Below are positions 1 through 7,724 of a stretch of DNA of 64,000 bases, one piece after another. The stretch is from NCBI RefSeq assembly GCF_030063335.1, contig NZ_JASISW010000020.1, positions 1-64,000 of the forward strand. The letters are read 5' to 3'. Numbering within the stretch: the first letter of the stretch is position 1; each line of letters begins with the position of its first letter. This DNA is from Rhodococcus sp. G-MC3. GTDB lineage: Bacteria; Actinomycetota; Actinomycetes; Mycobacteriales; Mycobacteriaceae. The notes below the pieces were generated by a model. It was not told the origin of the DNA. It saw only the letters and a list, made by a program, of their open reading frames with translations, and did no database searches. Made by a program: the position numbers and the translations under genes.

Positions 1-144
1 TATCGGGTGGGATCAAAAACCCTTGATCCAGATTCGAAGGTCGGTAATCGCGCGCCACCACACGATTATCTCAAACCCGCACCCACCAGCACTCGAGCGA
101 AACACCCTCAATTAAGCAACAGGCTCCAGGGGACGTAATTCCAC

Positions 145-1593
145 TCACATACCGTACCCCGGCGGCATCAGAACGGACTTGAGCTCGCAGTAGGCGTCGA
201 GACCCTCCGGGCCGCTCTCTCGCCCGATTCCGGAGTTCTTGTATCCACCGAACGGTGATCCCGGGTCGAAGGCATACCAGTTGATCGCGTAGGTGCCCGT
301 ACGGATCTGCGCGGCGACCTCCAGGCCGTGCTCGATGTCGGTGGTCCACACCGAGCCGGCCAAGCCGTAATCGGAATCGTTCGCGATCTTGATGGCCTCG
401 TCCTCCGAGTCGTACGGAATGACCACGAGGACCGGGCCGAAAATCTCCTCGCGTGCAATGGTCATCGAGTTGTTCACGTCCGCGAAGATGGTGGGCTCGA
501 CGTACCAGCCCTTCTCCGGCCCGTCCGGCCTTCCGCCTCCCAGGATCACCCGGGCGCCCTCTTCGATGCCTTTGGCGATGTATCCCTCCACTCGGGTGCG
601 CTGCTTCTCCGAGATCAATGGACCGAGCTGTGTCGCGGGATCTTTCGGGTCTCCCACGGCCATCGATCCTGCTCCCGTGACCATGGCGTCGAGGATCTCG
701 TCGTAGCGCGAGCGCGGCGCCAGAATGCGAGTCTGCGCGACACACGCTTGGCCGGTGTTCATCAGGCCTGCCAGCAGAAGCATCGGCATCGTGGACGGAA
801 TGTCCATGTCCTCGAGCAGGATTGCGGCAGACTTCCCACCGAGTTCGAGAGAGCACCGTTTGAGTTGCTGCGCTGCGATGGTGCCGATCAATCGGCCGAC
901 GGCCGTGCTGCCGGTGAAGGTGACCTTGTCGACGAGAGGGTGTGAGACGAGGTATTCGCCGGTCTCGGCGCCCCCCGGCAGGACGGACAGGACGCCTTCC
1001 GGGACCCCGGCTTCGGTGAAGATGTCGGCCAGGAGGTTCGCGCCCAATGGGGTCTCCGGCGCAGGCTTGAGCAAAACCGAGCATCCCGCGAGCAGTGCGG
1101 GAGCGAGTTTGTTGACGGCGAGGAACAGGGGCACGTTCCAGGCGATCACGGCTGCGACCACGCCGACGGGTTCGCGGGTGACCGTCGTCTGCCCGAAAGC
1201 GCCGTTGCGCGTTTCTTTCCAGGGGAACGTCTCGGCGAGTCCGGCGTAGTAGTTCAGAACGGCGAGCGCGGGTGTCTGCTGAAGCATTCCGATCATGGCT
1301 CCCGGTGAGCCCATCTCGTCGGAGATCACCGCGGTCAACTCGGCGCTGCGCTTCTCGATCAGCTCCGCCGCGCGCGCGAGAACCTGTGCTCGTTCGGCCG
1401 GAGTGGATCGGGCCCACGGGCCGGAGTCGACTGCCGCGCGCGCGGCAGTCGCCGCGGCATCGATGTCGGCGGGAGCAGCGACAGGGGTTACCCCTACGCG
1501 CTCTTCGGTGGCAGGTGAGAAGACTTCCAGCGTCTCCTCGGTCGACGGAGCGGTCCAGTGCCCGCCGATGAACAGCGTGTCGAAGTCGGTCAT
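145..1593 (-). CDS. NAD-dependent aldehyde dehydrogenase (Rv0223c-like)
   Basis: Aldehyde dehydrogenase superfamily enzyme of 482 residues, the usual length, expected to oxidise an aldehyde to the carboxylic acid with NAD(P). Visible motifs are the cofactor-loop GSTAVGR, the ELGGKSA segment and the catalytic GQACVAQ with the nucleophilic cysteine near residue 284. The frame stays open far upstream into the ROK gene, but family alignment starts at MTDFDTLFIGGHW, so I chose the ATG at 1593. It lies 20 nt downstream of the ROK stop and may be the last gene of a methyltransferase-ROK-dehydrogenase operon, or have its own promoter. A KstR-like palindrome sits just before the start. From memory the M. 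tuberculosis counterpart Rv0223c belongs to the KstR regulon; the substrate is not evident from sequence. Confidence 0.93.
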   Translation of the reverse strand: MTDFDTLFIGGHWTAPSTEETLEVFSPATEERVGVTPVAAPADIDAAATAARAAVDSGPWARSTPAERAQVLARAAELIEKRSAELTAVISDEMGSPGAMIGMLQQTPALAVLNYYAGLAETFPWKETRNGAFGQTTVTREPVGVVAAVIAWNVPLFLAVNKLAPALLAGCSVLLKPAPETPLGANLLADIFTEAGVPEGVLSVLPGGAETGEYLVSHPLVDKVTFTGSTAVGRLIGTIAAQQLKRCSLELGGKSAAILLEDMDIPSTMPMLLLAGLMNTGQACVAQTRILAPRSRYDEILDAMVTGAGSMAVGDPKDPATQLGPLISEKQRTRVEGYIAKGIEEGARVILGGGRPDGPEKGWYVEPTIFADVNNSMTIAREEIFGPVLVVIPYDSEDEAIKIANDSDYGLAGSVWTTDIEHGLEVAAQIRTGTYAINWYAFDPGSPFGGYKNSGIGRESGPEGLDAYCELKSVLMPPGYGM

Positions 1594-1604
1594 GGAATCG
1601 AGAC

Positions 1605-1618
1605 TAGAACACGTTACA
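1605..1618. promoter_or_regulatory. KstR-like operator
   Basis: The 14-mer TAGAACACGTTACA fits the published KstR consensus TnnAACnnGTTnnA at every fixed position. It lies 11 nt upstream of the aldehyde dehydrogenase start and overlaps the 3' end of the ROK gene. KstR is the TetR-type repressor of sterol catabolism in mycobacteria and rhodococci. One 14-mer match is modest evidence, strengthened by the remembered KstR dependence of the orthologue. Confidence 0.55.
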
Positions 1619-2573
1619 GAAATTGGGAAGGTGCCTTCTGCCCCCGTGAGTGTTCGGTGACAGAGGAACGTGCCTGAACGCGCACGGGCGGCGTAGCCGC
1701 AAGTACGGCCGCACCCGTCAGCGTCCCGACGGCACCGAGGGTGGCCGGCACGATCCGGAGCCCGTCCAGGAATTTCAGCCGAGCATGCAATGCAGCCGAC
1801 TCCTGGATCGGGTCCCACAGCGGAGGCCCTGCTTGAGCGAAACCTCCGCCGATGACGACGAGGTTCACGTCCACCAGCGCTGCGGCCGAAGCGATTGCCT
1901 GGCCAAGCGCGACCCCCGCTCGCTGGAGTGTGGTGATCGCGACGACGTCTCCGTCGGCCGCGGATTGCGCCAGTTCGGCCCCGGTGGAACCCGTCCAGCC
2001 CTGTTCCCGCGCCCACCGAACGGCAGAAGGGCCGCTCGAGACGGTCTCCACGCACCCGAGCCCTCCGCACGTGCAGGGCGTCGTCGATCCCGGCACGACG
2101 ATGTGGCCGATATGGCCTGCGTTGCCACTGCGGCCGTGCACGATCTGGGCGCCGAGTACCAGACCGCCGCCGATGCCGGTGGACACGACGAGACTCAGTA
2201 CATCGTCGACGCCTTGGGCGGCACCGAACTTGTGCTCACCGAGGGCCGCGCATCCACCGTCCATTGCCAAAGAGATCGTTGCATCCGGAAACTGATGCTG
2301 TATGGATTCGGTGAGATCGAAGCCGTTCTTCCATTCCGGAATGTTGATCGGGGCCACCGCGCCCTTGGTGGTGTCGACCGGGCCCGCGCATGCGACGCCG
2401 ATCCTGTCGATGTCGGTGCCGACGGACACTGCGTCGAGCAGTTCCGAGCATGCCTTCCAGATGTCGGCCACCGGCGTCGGGACGGTCAGTGGTTCCCCTG
2501 GCCTTCCGTCTTCGCCGACGACGGCCGCGGTCATCTTGGTTCCCCCGATATCCAGTGCCAGCGCAGTCATCAT
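1614..2573 (-). CDS. ROK-family sugar kinase (glucokinase-like)
   Basis: ROK-family protein of 319 residues without an N-terminal DNA-binding domain, so a sugar kinase rather than a repressor. It shows the N-terminal phosphate motif LDIGGTK, the STGIGGG loop, and the ROK zinc motif beginning HIGHIVV followed by CTCGGLGCVE. It would phosphorylate glucose, N-acetylmannosamine or a related sugar with ATP; the specificity is not readable. Two ATG codons stand at the start; the first overlaps the upstream methyltransferase stop as ATGA, indicating translational coupling. The M. tuberculosis order I remember has no ROK gene between the aldehyde dehydrogenase and the methyltransferase, so this looks like a lineage-specific insertion. 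The extreme C-terminus is encoded across a GC-rich motif that recurs near 50.08 kb. Confidence 0.88.
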   Translation of the reverse strand: MMTALALDIGGTKMTAAVVGEDGRPGEPLTVPTPVADIWKACSELLDAVSVGTDIDRIGVACAGPVDTTKGAVAPINIPEWKNGFDLTESIQHQFPDATISLAMDGGCAALGEHKFGAAQGVDDVLSLVVSTGIGGGLVLGAQIVHGRSGNAGHIGHIVVPGSTTPCTCGGLGCVETVSSGPSAVRWAREQGWTGSTGAELAQSAADGDVVAITTLQRAGVALGQAIASAAALVDVNLVVIGGGFAQAGPPLWDPIQESAALHARLKFLDGLRIVPATLGAVGTLTGAAVLAATPPVRVQARSSVTEHSRGQKAPSQFL

Positions 2574-3394
2574 TCCAACGTACTGGCTGCCCGAACTCCG
2601 TTTGCCCGAAAGACGAGGACGAGGTTGCTCGCGAACACTTCACGGACAATCGGAACTTGGATGATCCACCACGCCCAGCGGGGGTGGTAGCGGGGAAATG
2701 CGGCAAGCAGTGATCCATTGGGAGTTGTTCGCGCCCAACGTAATCCGTCACCGGCGCCGACGTCGAACAGTGACTCACCGAACCGGTTCTTGGGTTCGTG
2801 GCCGTGTGTGCGGCGGTATCGGCGAGCGGCGTATTCGCCGCCGAGGTAGTGCCACGGTCTGGTCTCGTGGCCACCGAACGGGCCCCACCACAGCGTGTAC
2901 GAGAGCACCATCATTCCGCCGGGCTTGGTGACCCGCAGCATCTCCTCGGCCATGTTCCACGGCTGCCGGACGTGCTCGGCGACATTCGAGGAGAAGCAGA
3001 TGTCGACACTGTCGTCGCGGAAGGGCAACGACATCCCGGATCCACGGACGCTGCCGTGAACAGTCAATCCGGCGGCGTGCATCTCGGAGGCGTCGGGTTC
3101 GACGGGTACGTATCTCGCTCCACTGTCGTGGAAGACCTCGGCGAAGTAGCCTGGACCGCCGCCGACGTCGAGCACGACGCGATCGCGTAAGGGGTCTCCC
3201 GTCATGCCCTCGAACAGGTCGCCGATCAACTCGACGGAGTCACGGGCGAGTGCGCCGTAAAAGATGTCGGGTGCGGTCTGCTCGTGGCCGAAGTCGCGCA
3301 GAAGGCTCACGGATCGACGCAGCGTTGCGCGCCGCGCGAACAGTTGTGTGACGGCATGCGTCGGCGCCGAACGACCCCCCTTTGCACTGCGCAC
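2570..3394 (-). CDS. Class I SAM-dependent methyltransferase (Rv0224c-like)
   Basis: SAM-dependent methyltransferase of about 274 residues from a GTG start. Motif I reads VLDVGGGPGYF, followed by an acidic strand-2 end (VEPDASE), DICFSSNVAEHV after strand 4 and LRVTKPGGMMVLSY near motif III, all typical of the Methyltransf_11 type. The acceptor is unknown; the surrounding envelope genes suggest a lipid or glycan. It ends in a 4-nt overlap with the ROK kinase start. It is divergent from the GT4 gene across about 100 bp that contains a fragment of the ACCGAATG repeat. The first 20 or so residues are basic and poorly conserved in appearance, so a later start is possible. Confidence 0.85.
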   Translation of the reverse strand: MRSAKGGRSAPTHAVTQLFARRATLRRSVSLLRDFGHEQTAPDIFYGALARDSVELIGDLFEGMTGDPLRDRVVLDVGGGPGYFAEVFHDSGARYVPVEPDASEMHAAGLTVHGSVRGSGMSLPFRDDSVDICFSSNVAEHVRQPWNMAEEMLRVTKPGGMMVLSYTLWWGPFGGHETRPWHYLGGEYAARRYRRTHGHEPKNRFGESLFDVGAGDGLRWARTTPNGSLLAAFPRYHPRWAWWIIQVPIVREVFASNLVLVFRANGVRAASTLE

Positions 3395-3491
3395 GAGGAA
3401 GAAGACTAGGCGAGGGTGCCATGTCGGACCTTTGTGGGTCCGGGTGAACCGTTAGGGTGGTCTTCCAGTTCGTGTTGAAATGACACACATA

Positions 3492-3513
3492 CCGAATGCC
3501 ACATGACCGAATG
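3492..3513. repeat. Fragment of the CCGAATG palindromic repeat family
   Basis: Two copies of CCGAATG lie 15 bp apart, matching the core of the 30-bp repeats at 43.45-43.62 kb and 17.22-17.29 kb. The fragment overlaps the first possible start codons of the glycosyltransferase gene, which makes those starts doubtful. Confidence 0.4.
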
Positions 3514-4749
3514 CCGCGATGGGGGGTCGGAAGCTTGCGCGAGGTGCTGTTGCTCTGCTGGCGCGATACCGGCCACCCTCAGGGTGGTGGGAGTGAGCGC
3601 TATCTGGAGCAGGTCGGTGCGGGTCTGGCTGCTCAGGGTATGAAGGTGACGTTGCGGACGGCGTGGTACCCCGGGGCTGCCAAGGAAGAGATGGTCGACG
3701 GCATCCGGATCAGTCGCGCCGGCGGCCGGTTGAGCGTGTATCCGCGGGCTCTCGCCGCGATCGTTGCAGGCCGGCTCGGTTTCGGATCCTTGCGCGGCAT
3801 TCGCCCCGATGCGGTCGTCGACACCCAGAACGGCATTCCTTTCTTCTCCAGGGTTGTCACCGGAGCCCCCGTGACGCTGTTGGTTCACCATTGCCACCGT
3901 GAGCAGTGGCCGGTCGCCGGGCCGCTGATGGCCAAGCTCGGATGGTGGCTCGAGAGTGCCGTCTCTCCCCGAGTTCATCGTCGAAACCAATATTTGACGG
4001 TATCGCTGCCGTCGGCGGACGAGTTGGTGGCACTCGGCGTGGATCGAGAGCGTGTAGCGGTGGTGCGCAACGGCGCAGATCCGATCCCCGAGTCGACTCC
4101 GGTCGACACCAGAACTCCCCATGCGTCGTTGTCGGTGTTGTCGAGGTTGGTTCCGCACAAGCAGATCGAGGACGCCCTCTCCGCCGTCGCTGCGCTGCGG
4201 TTCCGGATTCCCGGCCTGCACCTGGACATCATCGGGGGCGGCTGGTGGGAGGAGAACCTGCGCGAGCGGGTCGCCGCCTTGGGCCTCGACAGTGCCGTGA
4301 CGTTCCACGGGCATGTCGAGGAAGCCCGCAAGCACGAATTGCTCGGCCGATCGTGGGTGCACGTCATGCCCTCACGCAAGGAAGGCTGGGGTCTCGCGGT
4401 CATCGAGGCGGCGCAGCACGGCGTCCCGACCGTCGGCTATCGCAGTTCCAAGGGTCTGACCGACTCGGTCATCGACGGGGTGACGGGCGTGCTCGTCGGC
4501 TCCGAGGGCGCCGAGCGCGACGTCCAGGCGTTGACGGATGCCGTCGGCGAGCTTCTTCTCGACGACTACATGCGCGCTGAGCTGGGCGAGAAGGCTCGTG
4601 TCCGCTCGCGAGAGTTCTCGTGGGAGCAAACCTCCCACGGGGTGCGGAGTGTGCTGGCCGCGTCGGTGGCGGGCACACACATATCGGGGCTCGTGTCAGG
4701 GCCCGTTTCTGCGAGATCGCATCGCCCAGCCGAGCCCGCTCATCAGTAA
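3496..4749 (+). CDS. GT4-type glycosyltransferase (Rv0225-like)
   Basis: Retaining GT-B glycosyltransferase of the GT4 family, up to 417 residues. The N-terminal domain opens with EVLLLCWRD and a GGGSERYLEQV segment, which binds acceptor and phosphate in this family. The C-terminal domain carries SRLVPHKQIEDALSAVA and the EX7E-type signature PSRKEGWGLAVIEA for nucleotide-sugar binding. It would add a sugar to an envelope lipid or glycan on the cytoplasmic side. Start choice is uncertain: ATG 3496 and ATG 3511 lie in repeat-derived sequence, whereas TTG 3535 follows a run of six G about 8 nt upstream and gives LREVLLLC, which looks like the family N-terminus. The 3' end overlaps the convergent membrane gene by 54 bp. 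Confidence 0.88.
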   Translation: MPHDRMPRWGVGSLREVLLLCWRDTGHPQGGGSERYLEQVGAGLAAQGMKVTLRTAWYPGAAKEEMVDGIRISRAGGRLSVYPRALAAIVAGRLGFGSLRGIRPDAVVDTQNGIPFFSRVVTGAPVTLLVHHCHREQWPVAGPLMAKLGWWLESAVSPRVHRRNQYLTVSLPSADELVALGVDRERVAVVRNGADPIPESTPVDTRTPHASLSVLSRLVPHKQIEDALSAVAALRFRIPGLHLDIIGGGWWEENLRERVAALGLDSAVTFHGHVEEARKHELLGRSWVHVMPSRKEGWGLAVIEAAQHGVPTVGYRSSKGLTDSVIDGVTGVLVGSEGAERDVQALTDAVGELLLDDYMRAELGEKARVRSREFSWEQTSHGVRSVLAASVAGTHISGLVSGPVSARSHRPAEPAHQ

Positions 4750-6363
4750 GACCAGCCAGGCGGCGTGCGCGGCGACAACCACTCGCTTGTCCTGCGTGCT
4801 CGGCGTAGCACCGGGGATCTCGTAGAGAGCCAGCTCGTCGTCTTCGTAGGTGACCGTCAGCGGATCGAGGGTCTGCGCCGACATCCCCATCTCTCCCGGT
4901 GTGTTCTTTTCGACCAGGACCCAGCCGACGCCGAGATCGCTCAGTCGCTCTGCGCTTTCACCGTCGAGAAGGACTGTTTCGACGTCCTCGGCACGCGTCC
5001 CTTCGCCGTGTACCGATCCGCCGGCCACGAGCAGCTCGCCGGTCTGCAGTACGTCGAGGGGCAACATCCGCGGCGCCGGATCGAGGACAGGCGCCTTGCC
5101 GCTGTACGGGAAGATGCGGAACATGCCTGCCGGCATGACGGCAACGTCGCCTTCCTTGCCGTCGAGCTCGGCGGCAACGGACTCCCACGACGACGGGTAC
5201 TCGACGGGTTTCAGCTGGTTCCCCACGCCCCACACGAGGTCGGGGAGCGCGATGAGGACAGCAGCGATGGCCACCGCAGCAGGAACCCATCGGTTCCGAA
5301 GCCTCGTGCCGGCCCACGCGACGCCCGCGACCGCCGCCAGTGCATAGAACGGCATCGCCAGCGCCACCCACTTCTGGGCGTCGCGCAGCAGTCCGGCGCC
5401 CGGCACATCGGTCGCAGCCCATTCGCCGAGGTGCAGACCCGGCCCGGTTGCTCCGAGCGCGGGGGCGAGGACTGCGAACACGGCCGTCGCGGCCAGCGCC
5501 ACGATCACGGGATTTCTTCGACGACGCCACAGCGGAACAATGCCCAGCGCGACCACCGCGAGCAGCAGGACGGTGCCCATGACCGCGAACACAGATGTAC
5601 GCGAGGTCGGGACTGCATCGGAGTTCCAGATCCCGCCGAGGCCGGCGAGGCTCCCCAGAGTGCCGAGTCCCGGTTCGGCGCGGGCCGCGAAGGCGGTGAC
5701 GCCTGCCGGATCGGTTCCGCTCGTGCCTCCGCCGGACATCGCCGTCGCAACGAGCCACGGGAGCGAAGCGACCAGGAACAGTCCAAGCGTGAGCGGCGCC
5801 TTTTTCCGCCCTGCGCAGACGAACGCCGTGACAGCGGCCAGAATCGCCCCCGTCGGAGTAAGCCCGGCGACCGTGAGGCAGACCGCAAGCCATCCCCATC
5901 GACCGGTGCGGCGAAGCGAGAGCGCAGCGAGGACGGTCCACGGGAGCGCGGCGTATCCGACGAGCAGACTCCAGTGCCCCTGCACCAGGCGCTCGGCGAC
6001 GTACGGATTCCAGATCGCCACCGTCGACGCAACGAGCAGTGCAGGCGTCCCTGCGGTAGGCAGAAGTGCCTGAGACATCTTCGCCGCACCCCAGCCCGCA
6101 AGCCCCAACGCCAGTAGCAGAATCGACTTCACGACGATGCCGCCGTCGACGACCGTGGACAGCGCTGCCATCACTGCGTCCTGCGGAACCGCACGAGCTG
6201 CGGCATCGGTGGTGCCCCACGCGGAATCGGTGAAATAGGAACGCGGAGTGCTCACGGCATCGCGCAGCAAAAGATAGCCAGGGCCGAGAAGAGGGCCGAG
6301 TACCGAGGCGGAGAGCACCAGACTGTACAGCGGTGGCGCCAACCCGGACCTCGACCACGCCAT
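4696..6363 (-). CDS. Polytopic membrane protein (Rv0226c-like)
   Basis: Integral membrane protein of 555 residues with roughly ten or more hydrophobic segments, beginning LAPPLYSLVLSASVLG, and a shorter soluble stretch near the C-terminus before a last helix. The ATG at 6363 (MAWSRSG) is preferred because the longer frame would run into the flippase gene. It lies in the same neighbourhood as M. tuberculosis Rv0226c, a conserved membrane protein of similar size with no assigned reaction that I can recall. The topology resembles GT-C glycosyltransferases, but I cannot identify a catalytic motif. It shares a 25-bp divergent intergenic region with the flippase and overlaps the glycosyltransferase gene tail to tail. 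Confidence 0.85.
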   Translation of the reverse strand: MAWSRSGLAPPLYSLVLSASVLGPLLGPGYLLLRDAVSTPRSYFTDSAWGTTDAAARAVPQDAVMAALSTVVDGGIVVKSILLLALGLAGWGAAKMSQALLPTAGTPALLVASTVAIWNPYVAERLVQGHWSLLVGYAALPWTVLAALSLRRTGRWGWLAVCLTVAGLTPTGAILAAVTAFVCAGRKKAPLTLGLFLVASLPWLVATAMSGGGTSGTDPAGVTAFAARAEPGLGTLGSLAGLGGIWNSDAVPTSRTSVFAVMGTVLLLAVVALGIVPLWRRRRNPVIVALAATAVFAVLAPALGATGPGLHLGEWAATDVPGAGLLRDAQKWVALAMPFYALAAVAGVAWAGTRLRNRWVPAAVAIAAVLIALPDLVWGVGNQLKPVEYPSSWESVAAELDGKEGDVAVMPAGMFRIFPYSGKAPVLDPAPRMLPLDVLQTGELLVAGGSVHGEGTRAEDVETVLLDGESAERLSDLGVGWVLVEKNTPGEMGMSAQTLDPLTVTYEDDELALYEIPGATPSTQDKRVVVAAHAAWLVLLMSGLGWAMRSRRNGP

Positions 6364-6388
6364 GATCGGCACCCTATACCGTGGGCGC

Positions 6389-7606
6389 ATGCCTACACGC
6401 GCCGTCGCCACGTCCGCGGTGGCGGGCATGACGATGGTGACGATCGGGTCGATGACGGCCAACGCCCTGTCGTATCTTCTGCAACTTCCTGCGAGCCGGA
6501 TGTTGGGAGTCGAGGGCTACGGCGAATTCGCCTCACTCCTCGCCGCTCAGCTGGTGTTGGCCGTGTCAGCGCTGGCGTTGCAGTCCGTAGTTGCACGTGA
6601 GGTGGTGCACGGCCGCAGCCGGGAGTCGTTGCGCGCGCTCGGGTATCGGTGCGCCGCGGTGGTCGCAATGCTTGCCGTGCTGCTTGCCCCGGTAGTGGCA
6701 TTCGCGCTCGACACGACTGTCCTGGCGGCGACGTCAGCCCTCGTCGTCGCACCTCTGCTGGTACTTCTCGCCGCTGAACAGGGGTTGCTGCAGGGGTCGG
6801 GACAGTTCGGCCGGTTGAGCGTCGTCCTGGCCTCCGCGGGTATCGGCAAGGTGGTCCCGGCGGTGCTCGCCTTGCTGTTGGGTGCAGGCCCCGGTGTAAC
6901 GCTGGCAGCGAGTGCGCTCGGTACGGGAATTGTCGCAGTGGCCGCGCGCCTCCTGGATCGCCGCGTCACCGATTCGGCGAGTGACGGTAGCGCCGGCTCG
7001 GTAGGGGTGCGGTTCGGAGTCGGTACCGTGCTTCGGGCGTCCCAGGTGCAGTTGGCGCTCATCGCACTGTCCTCGGTGGACCTGATGCTGGCTCGCGTGC
7101 AACTGAGCAGCGAGGCCGCAGGGCTGTACGCGTTGGGCGCTGTCGCGACCAAGGCGGCGTTCTGGCTCCCGCAGGCCGTCGGCGTCGTGCTGTACCCGCG
7201 GATGGCCAATCCGGCGCACTCGGCCAAGGCGCTGCGATCCGCAATGGCCGTCGTGGGCGGAATCGGCGTCGTCCTCGTCCTCGGCTCGGTGTTGGCGGCA
7301 TCGCTGATTCCTGTTGTGATCGGCGACGACTACAGCGCTGTGCAGAGCTACATCTGGATCTTCGCGCTGCAGGGTGCGTGCTTGGCTCTGCTTCAGAGCG
7401 TGTTGCTGTGGGCGATCGCCGGTGAGCGGACACGTCTGGCGCTTCTTGCGTGGTTCGGCTTGGCCGTCGAAGTGGTGCTGCTCGTGTTTCTCGCATCGAC
7501 GTTGGCGCAGTTCGTCGTGGTCGCAGCATCCGTTGCCGCGGCAACCACCGTGGTGGTGAGCGTGGCAGCGCTCAGCAGAAACAACTGGCTCAGCAGAGGT
7601 AACTGA
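6389..7606 (+). CDS. Oligosaccharide flippase-like membrane protein
   Basis: Membrane protein of 405 residues with the pattern of the MATE/Wzx flippase superfamily: about 12 hydrophobic helices, an N-terminal SYLLQLPASRMLGVEGYGEF segment typical of polysaccharide exporters, and a central variable region. It should move a lipid-linked oligosaccharide or related glycolipid across the membrane. ATG 6389 is chosen over ATG 6362 because the earlier one lies inside the divergent gene's start. A weak -10-like TATACC at 6375-6380 ends only 8 nt before this ATG, so the transcript may be leaderless or nearly so. A strong bidirectional hairpin follows the stop. I do not recall a flippase at this place in M. 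tuberculosis. Confidence 0.87.
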   Translation: MPTRAVATSAVAGMTMVTIGSMTANALSYLLQLPASRMLGVEGYGEFASLLAAQLVLAVSALALQSVVAREVVHGRSRESLRALGYRCAAVVAMLAVLLAPVVAFALDTTVLAATSALVVAPLLVLLAAEQGLLQGSGQFGRLSVVLASAGIGKVVPAVLALLLGAGPGVTLAASALGTGIVAVAARLLDRRVTDSASDGSAGSVGVRFGVGTVLRASQVQLALIALSSVDLMLARVQLSSEAAGLYALGAVATKAAFWLPQAVGVVLYPRMANPAHSAKALRSAMAVVGGIGVVLVLGSVLAASLIPVVIGDDYSAVQSYIWIFALQGACLALLQSVLLWAIAGERTRLALLAWFGLAVEVVLLVFLASTLAQFVVVAASVAAATTVVVSVAALSRNNWLSRGN

Positions 7607-7655
7607 TCGCCCCAGGCGCGGCCCTCAGTGCACTGAGCGATCTGGATGAGGCGGA

Positions 7656-7697
7656 AACACGAAAGGCGCGGCCCGTGTGGGCCGCGCCTTTCGTGTT
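7656..7697. terminator. Bidirectional hairpin terminator
   Basis: A perfect 18-bp inverted repeat (7656-7673 and 7680-7697) with a 6-nt loop lies between the convergent flippase and DUF3068 genes. The outer stem is AACACGAAAG/CTTTCGTGTT, so both strands carry a short A/T-rich flank as expected for a shared intrinsic terminator. Confidence 0.85.
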
Positions 7698-7724
7698 CTG
7701 CACATCTCGTGTTTTGCGCAGGTC

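Noticed and set aside
145-2070. 641-residue form of the aldehyde dehydrogenase
   Set aside because: The extra 159 residues are the ROK gene read in another frame; the family start is MTDFDTLF at 1593.
4765-6117. 450-codon plus-strand open frame
   Set aside because: Antisense to the polytopic membrane protein; Arg/Glu/Gln-rich low-quality sequence without helices or motifs.
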